From Riptortus pedestris (lineage: Eukaryota; Arthropoda; Insecta; Hemiptera; Alydidae), in NCBI GenBank assembly GCA_019009955.1, contig CM032232.1, forward strand, positions 74,564,501-74,628,500: a DNA stretch of 64,000 bases. The letters are read 5' to 3'. A model generated the notes under the pieces. That model saw nothing but the letters and a program-made list of their open reading frames with translations, searched no databases and was not told the origin of the DNA. The position numbers were made by a program, and so were the translations under genes. How positions within the stretch are numbered: the stretch's first letter is position 1; each line of letters starts with the position of its first letter. Shown here piece by piece: positions 12,522-22,640 of the stretch.

Positions 12522-13303
12522 AAAAAAATTCCGTTGAGTACAAGTGGTGTAAACTAAGCAAATTTCCCATATTCTGCTACGGAAACTACTGATCTCATCA
12601 GACCATATGAAGCCTCAAAAGAAGAAAGTGCGGATAACTCTTTTAATATTTGAGTTCCGAAAAATGTATGTAACACCAACTGTAGACAATCAGTAGTTTG
12701 ACAAGATTGTTTCTATAACATGTTTTGATCCAGCTACTCATATGGGAGATATTTTGAATTTGTCAAATTCCCCGCTATTCTTAGTCCGAATTCAGCCATT
12801 AACGAATGTGATCTTTTGTGTTGAATGAAACGGATGAATTTCTAGTATGGTAAGGATCAAATAAACAATTTCTAGTTAAGAATTAAAATCAAAATCGGTG
12901 TCATGACTTAACATATTTGACTGTATCTCAGCTAGTCAAAATCTGTTGAAATCGAGACTCGGTATTTCAGCTAGGAATAAGACATTTAGTGATATATATT
13001 TGCTTATTGTTAATATTCTACGCTCAATAGTGGGGCTTTATTCAAGGTTTAACATTAAATAAATGCAAAAATCTCGGTTATTATTCCAGACAGAGAGAAA
13101 TTGTGCAGAACAACATTTATAGAACTTCAAGTTTGCAAGAACATTGATTATATACAAATTTTCGATCTGGCCCATAGAAACTGAAATATTTTGAATTTTC
13201 GATTTACCATCCCCTTGTCCAATTCCAGCCACTAAGTCTTCAGTTATAGATGAAACGCTTATATCGAATTTGACAGTGTTCAAAAAAAGTGGCTAGTGGT
13301 AAG

Positions 13304-13306
<3 letters not shown>

Positions 13307-13361
<55 letters not shown>
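13307..13361. repeat. (TA)n microsatellite at the A/B junction
   Basis: A TA tract of about 55 bp between the family A body and the family B 5' end. Confidence 0.95.
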
Positions 13362-13366
<5 letters not shown>

Positions 13367-14458
13367 ATATCTCAGATACCCGGCTTCGCCCGGGAATTCA
13401 TTTGAGGCTGAATGGTGATGGTATTTTTTAGCAGGCTTTACATTGCACAATATTTTGACATTTACCCGTCCCAGTGTTTAGGGTTAATACCCGTCGTTGC
13501 CGTGGATTTGCTAATAATAGAATATTTGTTCGATAAGGCTTCACTGTCTTCGATATTTTTATATTTCCCGTCTCTTATACATGTAAATATGGTGAATTAT
13601 TATTTCAGGCCTCCCTTTTAACCCCCCTCCCGTTCGAACCTAAAAATTTTAATATAACTTATAATCACGGAAGAATTAATGCTAATTGACATACCGAGCT
13701 TTGTTAAGTTCGGTTCAGCCGTTAGTGCCCAATAAAATTGTTGGCTCCCGCTAAAGTTTTAACGTATAACTCATTTATACTTAGGTATACGACAAAAGTG
13801 TATATAACAAACGTTACTCCAAATAACAAAATAAACAACTTTTGTAATGTTTATATTTGCGGAAAAACCAATAGGAAACGAAATATCTCTATTTTTAATT
13901 TCAGGCTTCCCTAATAACCCCCACTCCTGCCCTTCCATAGAAATGTTGGCATGGCTTATTATAATGAAGGATTCACTGCTAATACACATACCGAGTTTTA
14001 ATTAGTTCGGTTGAGTCTTTTTTGGCAAATAATATTGTTGACTCCCGCTATAATTTTTAGCGTATAACGCATTTAAACTTCGGTATACGACTAAAGTGTA
14101 TATAACAAAAGTTACTCTAAATAACAAAATAAACAACTTTTGTTATGTGCATATTTGCCGAAAAACCAATAGAAAACGAAATATGGCTATTTTTAATTTC
14201 AGGCTTCCCTTATAACCCCCACTCCTGTTCGCCTCAGAGAAAATTAATATAGCCTAAAGTCTAAGTTGGGTTAGTAGTAATATACATACCAAGTTTCATA
14301 AAATTCGGTTCACCCGTTTATGCGTGAAAAGGTAACAAACAAACAAACATACACGAAAGAAACAAATTGCAGTTATGGTGTCTATGACATGTGAAACGAA
14401 AAGTTATCGTGAAATTTCGCGAAAAAAATCAATGTACAGACAGAGGTTACAATTTTAT
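13367..14458 (+). mobile_element. Family B copy 1
   Basis: It starts TCTCAGATACCCGG and carries the short hairpin CCCGGCTTCGCCCGGG. Three related modules follow; each has a block of the type CATACCRAGTTT...AATTCGGTT, at about 13690, 13987 and 14286, giving a period near 300 bp. The last block continues into GTGAAAAGGTAACAAACAAA. The copy ends CAGAGGTTACAATTTTATAT. No coding frame or terminal inverted repeat is found, so the class is open. The final module resembles the 3' tails of many arthropod retroposons. Confidence 0.75.
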
Positions 14459-14582
14459 ATATATATTTATAATTCTGAAAGGACGTCATTTTCGTCATCT
14501 CCTAGGCATTTGAAGGAATATTTCGAAAATCACGTAGTGAGTACATCCATAATAACTGATTTCCCTTAAAGTAAATCAGCTA

Positions 14583-15346
14583 ATGAAGTTATTACTTTAG
14601 TAATAGTAATCAATTAACCCCATTATATTCTAAGCCTATACGCTTGTTGCATATCGTTAATAAATAAGCTATGTTTTTAAAGTATAAGTATAAAAAAAAA
14701 AATAATTAAAAACTGCATAAGGATACTTCAGATTCTCTGGAAAAATTTAAATTTTTAAATATTAACCCAAACAACTTTAGTAGTTAAATAAATTTCCAAA
14801 ACGTCTTTTGTTGCGAATGAGAAACGGCATTGCTTCCTTAATTAAAAATCTTAACTTTTTTCGCGTTAATTAATTTTCATAATAAAAGTAAGCTGTGTGA
14901 AGAAAGAAGGCACTACGGTCTGCTGACTATATCCTGTCTCTTTTTCTGAGTTTCATTAATAACTCGAATGACAAGACACCTTTTACAGAGCCTATTTCTT
15001 TCGGGATCTCGCAGAATGGATTTTATGCTTCATTGTCATGAACACAAGAAAACCCCTGGAGATAAATCCAGTTAACACTTTTTTATTCACCAAATAGGGC
15101 TAAATGTTTAAATATGATTGTTATTATTGAATATGAAATTTCAATTTTTTTGTTTTCTAAATAAACTATAAATCGATCGTATTGATAGCCTTTTTTATTG
15201 AAGTCTCATAGCTTAATCAGTATCACTTTTATCCATTATATTCTACTTAATAATGTTAAATTCATACAAGACAATAATAGTCAGTGCCTTCAAAACCAGA
15301 GTTATTTTCATAAACAAAAAGAAGAGCCAATTCTTAATGAACTAAC
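14583..15346. other. AT-rich stretch without a recognised gene
   Basis: No recognisable frame or repeat. The DNA between family A copies 4 and 5. Confidence 0.6.
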
Positions 15347-15930
15347 AAAAGTCCGTCAGCAGGGGCTGCGTAAACTAAGCAGATTTCCCACGTGAAGTTA
15401 TACAATAGAGTAATCTCCATACGAGAGCCGAGCAGTCACGGCCGAACTAGCTTTTGGCGGGAAACTCACTCGTCCGTTACACTTAATAAAAATACAAATA
15501 TCTCGGTTATTATTCAAGATAGAGAATAAATGTATTGAACAATATTTATAGTAAATTTAATTTTCAATAAGATTAGTTCTATACAAATTTTTGATCTGAC
15601 CTATGGTAACGGAGATATTTCAAATTTTCGAAAATCCCCCCTCTAAACCCCCCCCCTCCCACTGGTCCGATTTCAGCCATTAACGAACTTGATCTGTCTT
15701 CTTTGCAAAAAAACGTTTAAATATCGAGTTTGGTAACGATCGAACAAAAATTACGATCACTAGAGCGTTAAAAGACAAATATATATGTATATATATATAT
15801 ATAATTTTGAACGGACCTCATTCTCGTCATCTCCTGGGTAGGATCGATGGACATTTGAAGAAATTTTTCGAAAATCGCGTCATGAGTACGACCTCAATAG
15901 CTGATTTCCCTTAAGGGAAATCTGCTAAAA
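15347..15930 (-). mobile_element. Family A copy 5, complete short form
   Basis: This is the clearest complete copy, about 584 bp. On the minus strand it begins TTTTAGCAGATTTCCCTTAA; the perfect 20-bp palindrome GATTTCCCTTAAGGGAAATC is at 15903-15922. The block TAGGATCGATGGACATTTGA (plus strand), a TA tract at about 15780-15802, and the body with a C-rich run follow. It ends with GGGAAATCTGCTTAGTTTAC, the hairpin GCAGCCCCTGC, and GACGGACTTTT. The 12-bp subterminal sequence GGGAAATCTGCT is the inverse of the 5' AGCAGATTTCCC. Confidence 0.8.
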
Positions 15931-16763
15931 AATATTGTCTATTTAAGATATGCAATTTTCAGATTCAATTATCGGCTTGTAAAATATAGTAACTTTAAAG
16001 GAAATTTAAAAATCTAAGCTATTTTTAGTCGTTTAAAACCTGATCTGCAGAATATATCAAATTTTAATAAAATTTTCTCTTTAGTATAAAATTAATAACA
16101 ATTTAGTAAATTGGGTTCATTTAATACCCACATTCAACTTCAAAGTAATTCAAAAATAGTGAATTAATTCTTATTTTATTTTATTTATTGAAACTTTATA
16201 TTCTTGATATTACTCAATTAAATTATTTCTTTTTACATAAACAAATTTGTGAAAATCAAAGAAATGTGGAGAGCGTTAGAGCGAAATGGAGCTTCTAAAA
16301 TAGCTTTGTCTTTCTTTTTTATTCATGACAAAAAAAATTATTATTTCAAGCTTTATTCATTTGAACGTTTCTCTTTTCGCCACCGTTATTTTTTGTCTGG
16401 GTTACAAAAATATATAGCCATTCGAGAGGCCTCGCATCACTTAATATGCATAGCTCTTTTCCATTCGAATATCCTGAATTAAATATTTTATGCCCACTAA
16501 TATTAAATTGTTTATCTAGATTTCATCTAGCTATTGCTCTACCATTAATGTTTTAGAAATCATTTTAAAAGGAGAAACTATAAATTAAGTGGTGTCATAT
16601 AGATAAAATTAGTTCTCCGATTCTGAATATAATAAAATAAAAGAATAATATACTTTTGTAATTAATTCAGTATTCCTAAAGTTCAGAAGTCACTAAATAT
16701 TTACTAAAACATTCAAACTGTGCTGCCATGTCCGCAAGGTTCCAATAGAATGCTGTCATATTT
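15931..16763. other. AT-rich stretch without a recognised gene
   Basis: A 77-codon plus-strand frame at 16249-16482 has no domain I recognise. Otherwise nothing is seen. Confidence 0.6.
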
Positions 16764-16889
16764 TAGCAGATTTCACTTACAGAGAAATCAGTGATTGCGA
16801 TTGTACTCATGGCATTATTTTTGAAAAATGAATTAAATTGCTTATCAATTCTACCTGTGAGAAGAAGAAAATGGCAATATATATATATA

Positions 16890-17867
16890 TAAAATTGTAA
16901 CCTCTGTCTGTACATTGATTTTTTTCGCGAAATTTCACGATAACTTTTCGTTTTACATGTCATAAACACCATAACTGCATTTTGTTTCTTTCGTCTATGT
17001 TTGTTTGTTTGTCTGTTTGTTACCTTTTCACGCATAAACGTCTGAACCGAATTTTATGAAACTTAGTATGTATATTACTACTAACCCAACTTAGACTTTA
17101 GGCTATGGTAATATTCTCTGAGACGAACAGGAGTGGGGGTTATAAGGGAGACCTGAAATTATAAATAGTGATATTTCGTTTCCTATTGCATTTTCGGCAA
17201 TTATGCACATGACAAAAGTTGTTCAATTTGTTATTTAGAGTAACTTTTGTTATATACGCTTTTGTCGTAAATCTAAGTATAAAGGCGTTATACGCTTAAA
17301 ATGATAGCGGAAGTGAACAATTTTATTTGGGACAAAAGACCCAACCGAAATAAATAAAACTCGGTATATGTATTAGCACTAACGCTTTCATTATAACAAC
17401 CCATACCAACATTTCTAGGGACGGGCAGGAGTGGGGGTTATAGAGGAAGCCAGAAATTAAAAATAGCGATATTTCGTTTCCTATTGGTTTTTCGGCAAAT
17501 ATGCACATAACAAAAGTTGTTTATTTTGTTATTTAGAGAAATTTGCTCAAGAATTCTTTTCAATATGAACTACTAGGTTCCTCACCTGGAAAAATTAATT
17601 CAAATGTATGTTAATATTTAGTCCTTAATAATTCAAATCTATGCATAATGCACAGGAAACGGGAAATATGACAATATGGAGGAAGTGAAGTCTTACATTA
17701 AAAATTAATTTTAAATTTTAACAAATCCTCAGAAACGACGGGTATTACCCCTAAACACTGGGACGGGTAAATGTCAAAATATTGTGCAAAGTAAAGCCTT
17801 GCCAAAAAAATACCATCAACAATCAGCCTCAAATGAATTCCCGAGCGAAGCCGGGTATCTGAGCTAG
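16890..17867 (-). mobile_element. Family B copy 2, inverted inside family A copy 6
   Basis: On the minus strand it reads CTAGCTCAGATACCCGG, hairpin with one mutation (CTTCGCTCGGG), modules with CATACCGAGTTTTATTTATT at about 17355 and the GTAACAAACAGACAAACAAA tail near 17015, ending in CAATTTTATATATATA at 16890. It is shorter than the other copies because one module is partly missing (about 17525-17700 diverges). Confidence 0.75.
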
Positions 17868-17876
17868 TATATATAT

Positions 17877-17898
17877 ACGTGTGTGTGTGTGTGTGTGT

Positions 17899-17943
<45 letters not shown>

Positions 17944-17966
17944 TGTGTGTGTGTGTGGGTGTGTGT

Positions 17967-18028
<62 letters not shown>
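17877..18028. repeat. (GT)n microsatellite
   Basis: About 150 bp of GT repeats with scattered CT, AT and GG interruptions, fused to a short TA tract at 17867-17877. It occupies the place of the internal (TA)n tract of family A. The Cys-Val and Thr-His repeat frames across it are artefacts of the microsatellite. Confidence 0.95.
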
Positions 18029-18033
<5 letters not shown>

Positions 18034-18216
18034 ATCACTTTGTGATCGTATTTTTATTTAATCATTACCAAACTCGATGCATATGCGTTTATTGCAAAGC
18101 TAAATATGAAGTTCGTCATCACCTGAAATCGAACAAGAATGAGGGAGGGATTGGAGATGAAAGGTAAATAAAAAATCCAAATATCTAAGTTACTGGTGTT
18201 ATTTCCATATAGGGGC

Positions 18217-18912
18217 TTTATATATAGGGCTTTCAGACTCTGTAACCGCCCAGAATTGCTGAAGAAGGAGTTGGAGCTCCTCACCAATGAATTGGTATCG
18301 AACGGATACAGACGCTGGGAGATCAGAAGGACCCTCAACGAGGTTAAGGCCAGCCTCTCACGTAGCCAAAGACCTGCGGAATAGACGGAGTTGAAAAGGA
18401 GGGTAGCAATACCCTACGTAGGCGGAGTGAGCGAGAGGGTAGGCAGGTGGCTCCGGAAACACGATCTGGACGTCGCCTACAGGCCGGTGGACCGGATGGC
18501 TGAATTGCTGGGCACGGCCAAGGATAAACAGTACTTGCAGGACAAAGGGGTCTACCTATTGCCGTGTGCGTGCGGTTCGGTTTATGTAGGCCAAACCGGG
18601 AAAAAGGTCGCCACAAGGATTGGGTAGCACACGGCCGACTACAAATATGGCAGGACCAAAACATCGGCCGTCGCCACTCATGGCATTTCATGCGGGGGCC
18701 AAATGCTCTTTGACCAAGTCAAAGTATTGTCCAGAGAAGAGCACAGGACAAGGAGACTGGTGCGGGAAGCGGTAGAGATCTTCAAACGGCCGCTGAACTT
18801 CAATAAAGATGACGGATTTCTCCTGCCCGCAGTCTGGAGACCTCTCCTGACCCCGAGAAGGCGCACTGAAGACCCGCAACACCGTGGCGAACAAAATCCA
18901 ACCAATGGTTAA
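18217..18912 (+). pseudogene. Penelope-like RT tail plus GIY-YIG endonuclease, two stops
   Basis: One reading frame runs through the whole region with two in-frame TAG codons (18382-18384 and 18625-18627) and no frameshift. The first part (RAFRLCNRPELLKKELELL) fits the C-terminal thumb and connection region of Penelope-like reverse transcriptases. The GIY-YIG domain starts at about 18550: GVYLLPCACGSVYVGQTGKK carries the two motif halves and the conserved Gly and Thr. Later conserved blocks are REEHRTRRLVREAVEI and RPLNFNKDDGFLLP. The second stop falls where family members usually have Glu before His (RIGxH). Intact proteins prime and insert the element by nicking DNA and reverse transcribing its RNA. 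The clean frame and only two stops suggest a fairly recent insertion. Confidence 0.9.
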
Positions 18913-19009
18913 GGTTCCTCCACCACCTGTGGGGATAACATATATAAGGACCACGATTCGGCAGACTCGTCATTAAGAGCTGCCACAAGCACAACAAAAA
19001 TATGACCGC

Positions 19010-19058
19010 CAGAAGAAGCCGGATGGAATTTCGGCGAAATATCGTGGTCCACCACATA
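19010..19058 (+). ncRNA. Hammerhead-like ribozyme motif in the Penelope 3' region
   Basis: CAGAAGA (19010-19016) differs from the hammerhead core CTGANGA at one base. GCCG (19018-19021) can pair with CGGC (19032-19035), and GAAA follows at 19036-19039. Downstream, TATCGTGGT and ACCACATA can pair around a CC loop. Hammerhead motifs in the terminal repeats of Penelope-like elements are established. The U-to-A change in the core and an extra A before stem II make activity of this copy doubtful. Confidence 0.4.
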
Positions 19059-19580
19059 ACAGACACCGCTGGAGATACGCCGGAAATAACACCAATAATA
19101 AGTTCCCAGCGACGAAGTTTGAAACAACGAATATCTAAGTTCTTATGAGCCGATGGGAAAAATATTGGTCAACCAAAATAATTGCTACTTGATTTCCTAT
19201 AACAGTTATTCCATACTTCTTTACCTGTAACGCGACTATTAGTTGAGATATTTCCATTTTTCTTTTAATTGATAGCCATTTTAACCCCCCCCCACTATTC
19301 ATCCCATATCAGCACTGAACCAAGTTATCAAGAAACGACTTATTTCAAGCTGAAATAAGAAGTATTGTTTTTATCGTATATTCTAAAGAGAAAAAGTGGA
19401 ATTAAAATGTTGCGATAACTCTGTTATTATTAGTCAGATCAAAAAATATTCAAGTAGTGATCAATCGAGTTGCAAATATAATGTTCTTCAATTGTCGTTG
19501 CATACATTGTTCCTCCAAATCAAATACTTTAGTATTCAGCCTTCCCTAAACCCTCACTCTTATTAATACGATTTTCACTT

Positions 19581-20411
19581 AGATCTCCTGAGGAATTCGT
19601 ACATTTCTAATTCTGTTTATTTGGGCTTCTTATTACAAAAAAAAATGCAGCCCTCTCTGCATGCAAGGCACTTTGAAAAGTGCTTAGTTCATGAATCTTC
19701 TGCAAGACCTACTTCATTTTTGTTAATTTAAACCTTTATTTAATAAAGTGAAATAATATAAAGATTTGTGGTTAAATTCCCTTTTCATCATATCTTATCA
19801 GCTTATATTAAATATTGATTTACTAAGTATCAAAAATGGTTTGTTCCAAATTCAACAGCATTCAAAAAAACTGTTTCATTCTTAGATTGTTAGAGTTAAC
19901 GTTGTATCGTTATTACAGAAAGGCAAATTTAGAATTTCGATTGATTTAGAATTAGAATAGAATTTCAAAAAAACTTTAAGAGAGCAATCATTTAAAAAAA
20001 AAAAAATTGTTTAGCCGTAATTTGTAAGGACTATATATTTGATAAAATTCTACTTGACAAGTACAACGAAAAACGAAGTGAATTTCCGAAGTTTTGTATC
20101 ACAATAATCAAAGCAAGGAATAGTCTCAAATGATGAAACGTGTTGAGTCAGGTAGTTAGTTAATAAATATCGTCGACAATTAAATTTCTTGAAATATTTA
20201 TATGCTCAGTGTAGTATTTAATTGAGTCTTGGAAATAATTGTTAAACAAGAAAATAACCGCTTTTCCTAGCAAGAAACATAACAGCCCCTCCCTTCACTC
20301 AAACATGAGTAACAAATAAAATTCTAAATAAAAGACTTCGATAAAGGAATTCCTACCCTGCCAAATAGAATATCAAAATATTGTACAATGTTAAGTTCCC
20401 AAATTAATAAT
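19581..20411. other. AT-rich stretch without a recognised gene
   Basis: No recognised frame, RNA gene or repeat. Confidence 0.6.
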
Positions 20412-21634
20412 TAAAATGTCCGTCACGTAGGAGCTGCGTAAACTAAGGAAATACCCCACACGAAGTTTTACATTAGATAAATTTATATATTGGTAACACC
20501 ACCGTGAATATTAAGTGAATAAATAAATACGGTAATGAGAAATCTTTCAGTCAATTTACATGTTAAAAATCTCTATAACAGAATGCGTCTTAATTGTAAA
20601 CAAGCAGGTTAGCCCACCTCGCAGAGCTGACTTGATAGATGGAAATATTCTAGACCGGAAAGGAAAACAATTAATGAAATAAATCTGAATATAACGTATT
20701 TATTTTATTGAAAACTATTTACTATAGCTACTGCTATAAGTTATAATGAATCAGAATACACTTTTTCTTAATCACTCAAATTTTCGGAATCCAAGAACAA
20801 ATGGAGAGGGGAGGGATCAACAGAACGTATTTGCATATATATCACAAAATACAAGATAAATGAAAACAATATTTGGTATTTAACCTTGTAATGAAGTGAT
20901 TCATGATATAACAGCTTATTATTAATAAGACTTGAGTAGGAGTGGGGGTTTATTTATAGTCGAAAACTATAAAATTCAAATATCTCGTTTAATATTCATG
21001 ATAAAGAAAATACGTATAGAACAACATTTATAGACCTTTCAATTTTCAATAAGATGGGTTTTAGACAATTTTTCAATTAGACGTATAGTAATGGAGATAT
21101 TTTGAATTTTCAAAATTCCCCCTTGTCATGTAGGACTAGAATCCATGATTATTATGGGATACTTTCCTGTGCAGATCGGATAGACAGTCAAGAGTCATTA
21201 ATCAACTCCGACTTTCGGTGACCATCCGCGTGCTCTATGTACTTAGAACCACTTTACTAGTAGTTCCCCTACTCCATTCCTCTTGCCTGTTATCGCTCAA
21301 CGACTTGGTTGTGGTGACAATTCTAAGTGTCCGTAGAGGTGGAAACGATAACACCAGGAATGATGTGAGCAATACCCCCTACGGTCATGGTGAGGCCACA
21401 ATCACCCAGTGCAATCTACAATTATCTTTTTTCCCACACCATGTATTTACTGTAATGAAACGCCTCCTCTATTCTTTCATGCCTCTCTCAGGGATATCAT
21501 TCGCCTTCTAAAAATATTTAAATCTGTACAGATATCTTTCGAGCCATCTACTAAGTAGCAACGCCGGACATTTGAAAAAAAGTTTCGAAGAATCACAATC
21601 ACCTTAATAGATTATTCCTCGTAGGAGAAACCGG
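20412..21634 (-). mobile_element. Family A copy 7, middle replaced by unrelated DNA
   Basis: On the plus strand it starts ATGTCCGTCACGTAGGAGCT then GCGTAAACTAAGG, which is the 3' end of the family inverted. Body text (TTGGTATTTAACCTTGTAAT, GGAGTGGGGGTTT, CAATAAGATGGGTTTTAGAC) continues to about 21135. The 5' part returns at about 21530 (GGACATTTGA, then CTCGTAGGAGAAACC). Between them, 21135-21525 is unrelated to the family, and 20490-20800 also diverges. Confidence 0.6.
21135..21525. other. Unidentified insert in family A copy 7
   Basis: A block less AT-rich than its surroundings replaces the internal microsatellite region of the family A copy. The plus strand holds a 97-codon ATG frame (21218-21511) with a hydrophobic, Leu/Val-rich N-terminal third. 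I recognise no family, and no target duplication was identified. Confidence 0.4.
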
Positions 21635-22493
21635 TTCAAACACAAACAAACATATGAGCTGCCCGCCTTTTAGAGGATTCCGGTTTAGAAAAGCGCCCGA
21701 TAATTTCCGGTAATTTTCTTGTATAGGCACATATATTACATAACACCTTGCTTAGACCTGGATATTTAAATATTTCTTGAAAAACAAAAAAACTAGTTCG
21801 TTAGTTGTCTTTCCACGACCAGTGGAGTTTGAAGAAAGGGGAAATTAAAATCATAAATAATTTCTGGCGTCACATAAGGAAATCTTACACAACCTTGACT
21901 CATTTAAAGCAAATTTTACTTTAAATCTTTGCCCAAATATTATAGAGAACATTTATTTCTTGACCTTTTTCTAAGCACCACTCCATGATTATTGATATCC
22001 CTATCTAACTGTTTTACCTCTAAATAACTCTAGTTCAGCATAAAATTCTTCATAATAGTTTTACCCACATATCATTTGCTAAGGAAAAACAGAGTTGACT
22101 GTTATTTGACAGCCCCTGTGATACGTACGTCTTATGGGATACCATATACTCTCATGTGACTTCCTTATACCCTCATTAAATTATATAAAACAAAATATCT
22201 CGATATACTTCATTTAAAATTCTCTAAGCTTGTTTTCTAACAGTTTGATGTGATTTTATTTGAACGTAATGTTGGATATCTACATTTTAATACATCACAT
22301 CAAAATAACAATGGGGCATAATTAATAGATCTTTTAGATCTAAGAGGTTGGAAGAAATTTGCGATTTTTTATCCCCGCCTCCTCTGAACCCTTACTTCTC
22401 CCTTGGTTCAATTTGGTCAAGAGAGAAGGTTCACAATTGGACGATACAATAGTCGTAAATATGAAATATCAATAATCCCAAACTAGTCCTTTT
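21635..22493. other. AT-rich stretch without a recognised gene
   Basis: Nothing recognised on either strand. Confidence 0.6.
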
Positions 22494-22640
22494 AGCAGAT
22501 TTCCCTTAAGGGGAATCAGCTATTGAGGTCGTACTCATGATGCGATATTCGAAATTTTTCTTCAAATGCCCATCGATCCTACCCAGGTGGTGACGAAAAT
22601 GAGGTCCGTTGAAAACTAATATATATATATATATATATAC

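Larger units (their letters stand above)
12522..14582 (-). mobile_element. Family A copy 4, split by a family B insertion
   Basis: Read on the minus strand, the 5' end is at the right (TTTAAGGGAAATCAG with CATCCTAGGAGATGACG-like text near 14500-14580). The 3' body lies at 12522-13306 and includes the subterminal inverted copy (GTAAACTAAGCAAATTTCCC on the plus strand, near 12550). The two halves are separated by (TA)n plus a complete family B copy at 13367-14458. The family B element therefore entered the internal microsatellite of this copy. Confidence 0.7.
18192..19129 (+). mobile_element. Penelope-like retroelement, 5'-truncated, with target duplication
   Basis: The insert is flanked by AATATCTAAGTT at 18180-18191 and 19130-19141. 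Family A text continues across the site, which defines both ends. Inside are the end of a reverse transcriptase, a GIY-YIG endonuclease and a 3' part with a hammerhead-like motif. TGGTGTTATTTCC at 18194-18206 is the exact inverse of GGAAATAACACCA at 19082-19094; an inverted fragment of the 3' terminal repeat at the 5' side is a known feature of Penelope-like insertions. At 938 bp it is far shorter than an autonomous element, so most of the reverse transcriptase is missing. Confidence 0.85.
16764..19580 (+). mobile_element. Family A copy 6, split by family B and a Penelope-like element
   Basis: The 5' part (16764-16876) begins TTTTAGCAGATTTCAC. Inverted family B (16890-17867), a TA plus long (GT)n tract and the family body (18030-18191) follow. 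A Penelope-like insertion occupies 18192-19129. The body resumes with CTTATGAGCCGATGGGAAAA (family text ATTATGCGTCGGATTGAAAA) and runs through a C-rich run and a second module to about 19580. The 3' hairpin is not seen. Confidence 0.65.

Noticed and set aside
14375..14569. Frames at 14375-14569 and 16763-17035 sharing peptide text such as TKSYREISRKKSMYRQRL
   Set aside because: The shared peptide only reflects that both lie in the 3' module of family B. The other two B copies do not keep this frame intact, so it is not a conserved gene.
17829..18167. Cys-Val and Thr-His repeat open frames on both strands
   Set aside because: They are translations of the (GT)n microsatellite; such tracts are open in several frames by their nature.
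18344..19127. Minus-strand frames of 72-115 codons across the Penelope region
   Set aside because: They are antisense shadows of the plus-strand endonuclease frame, which carries the recognisable motifs.
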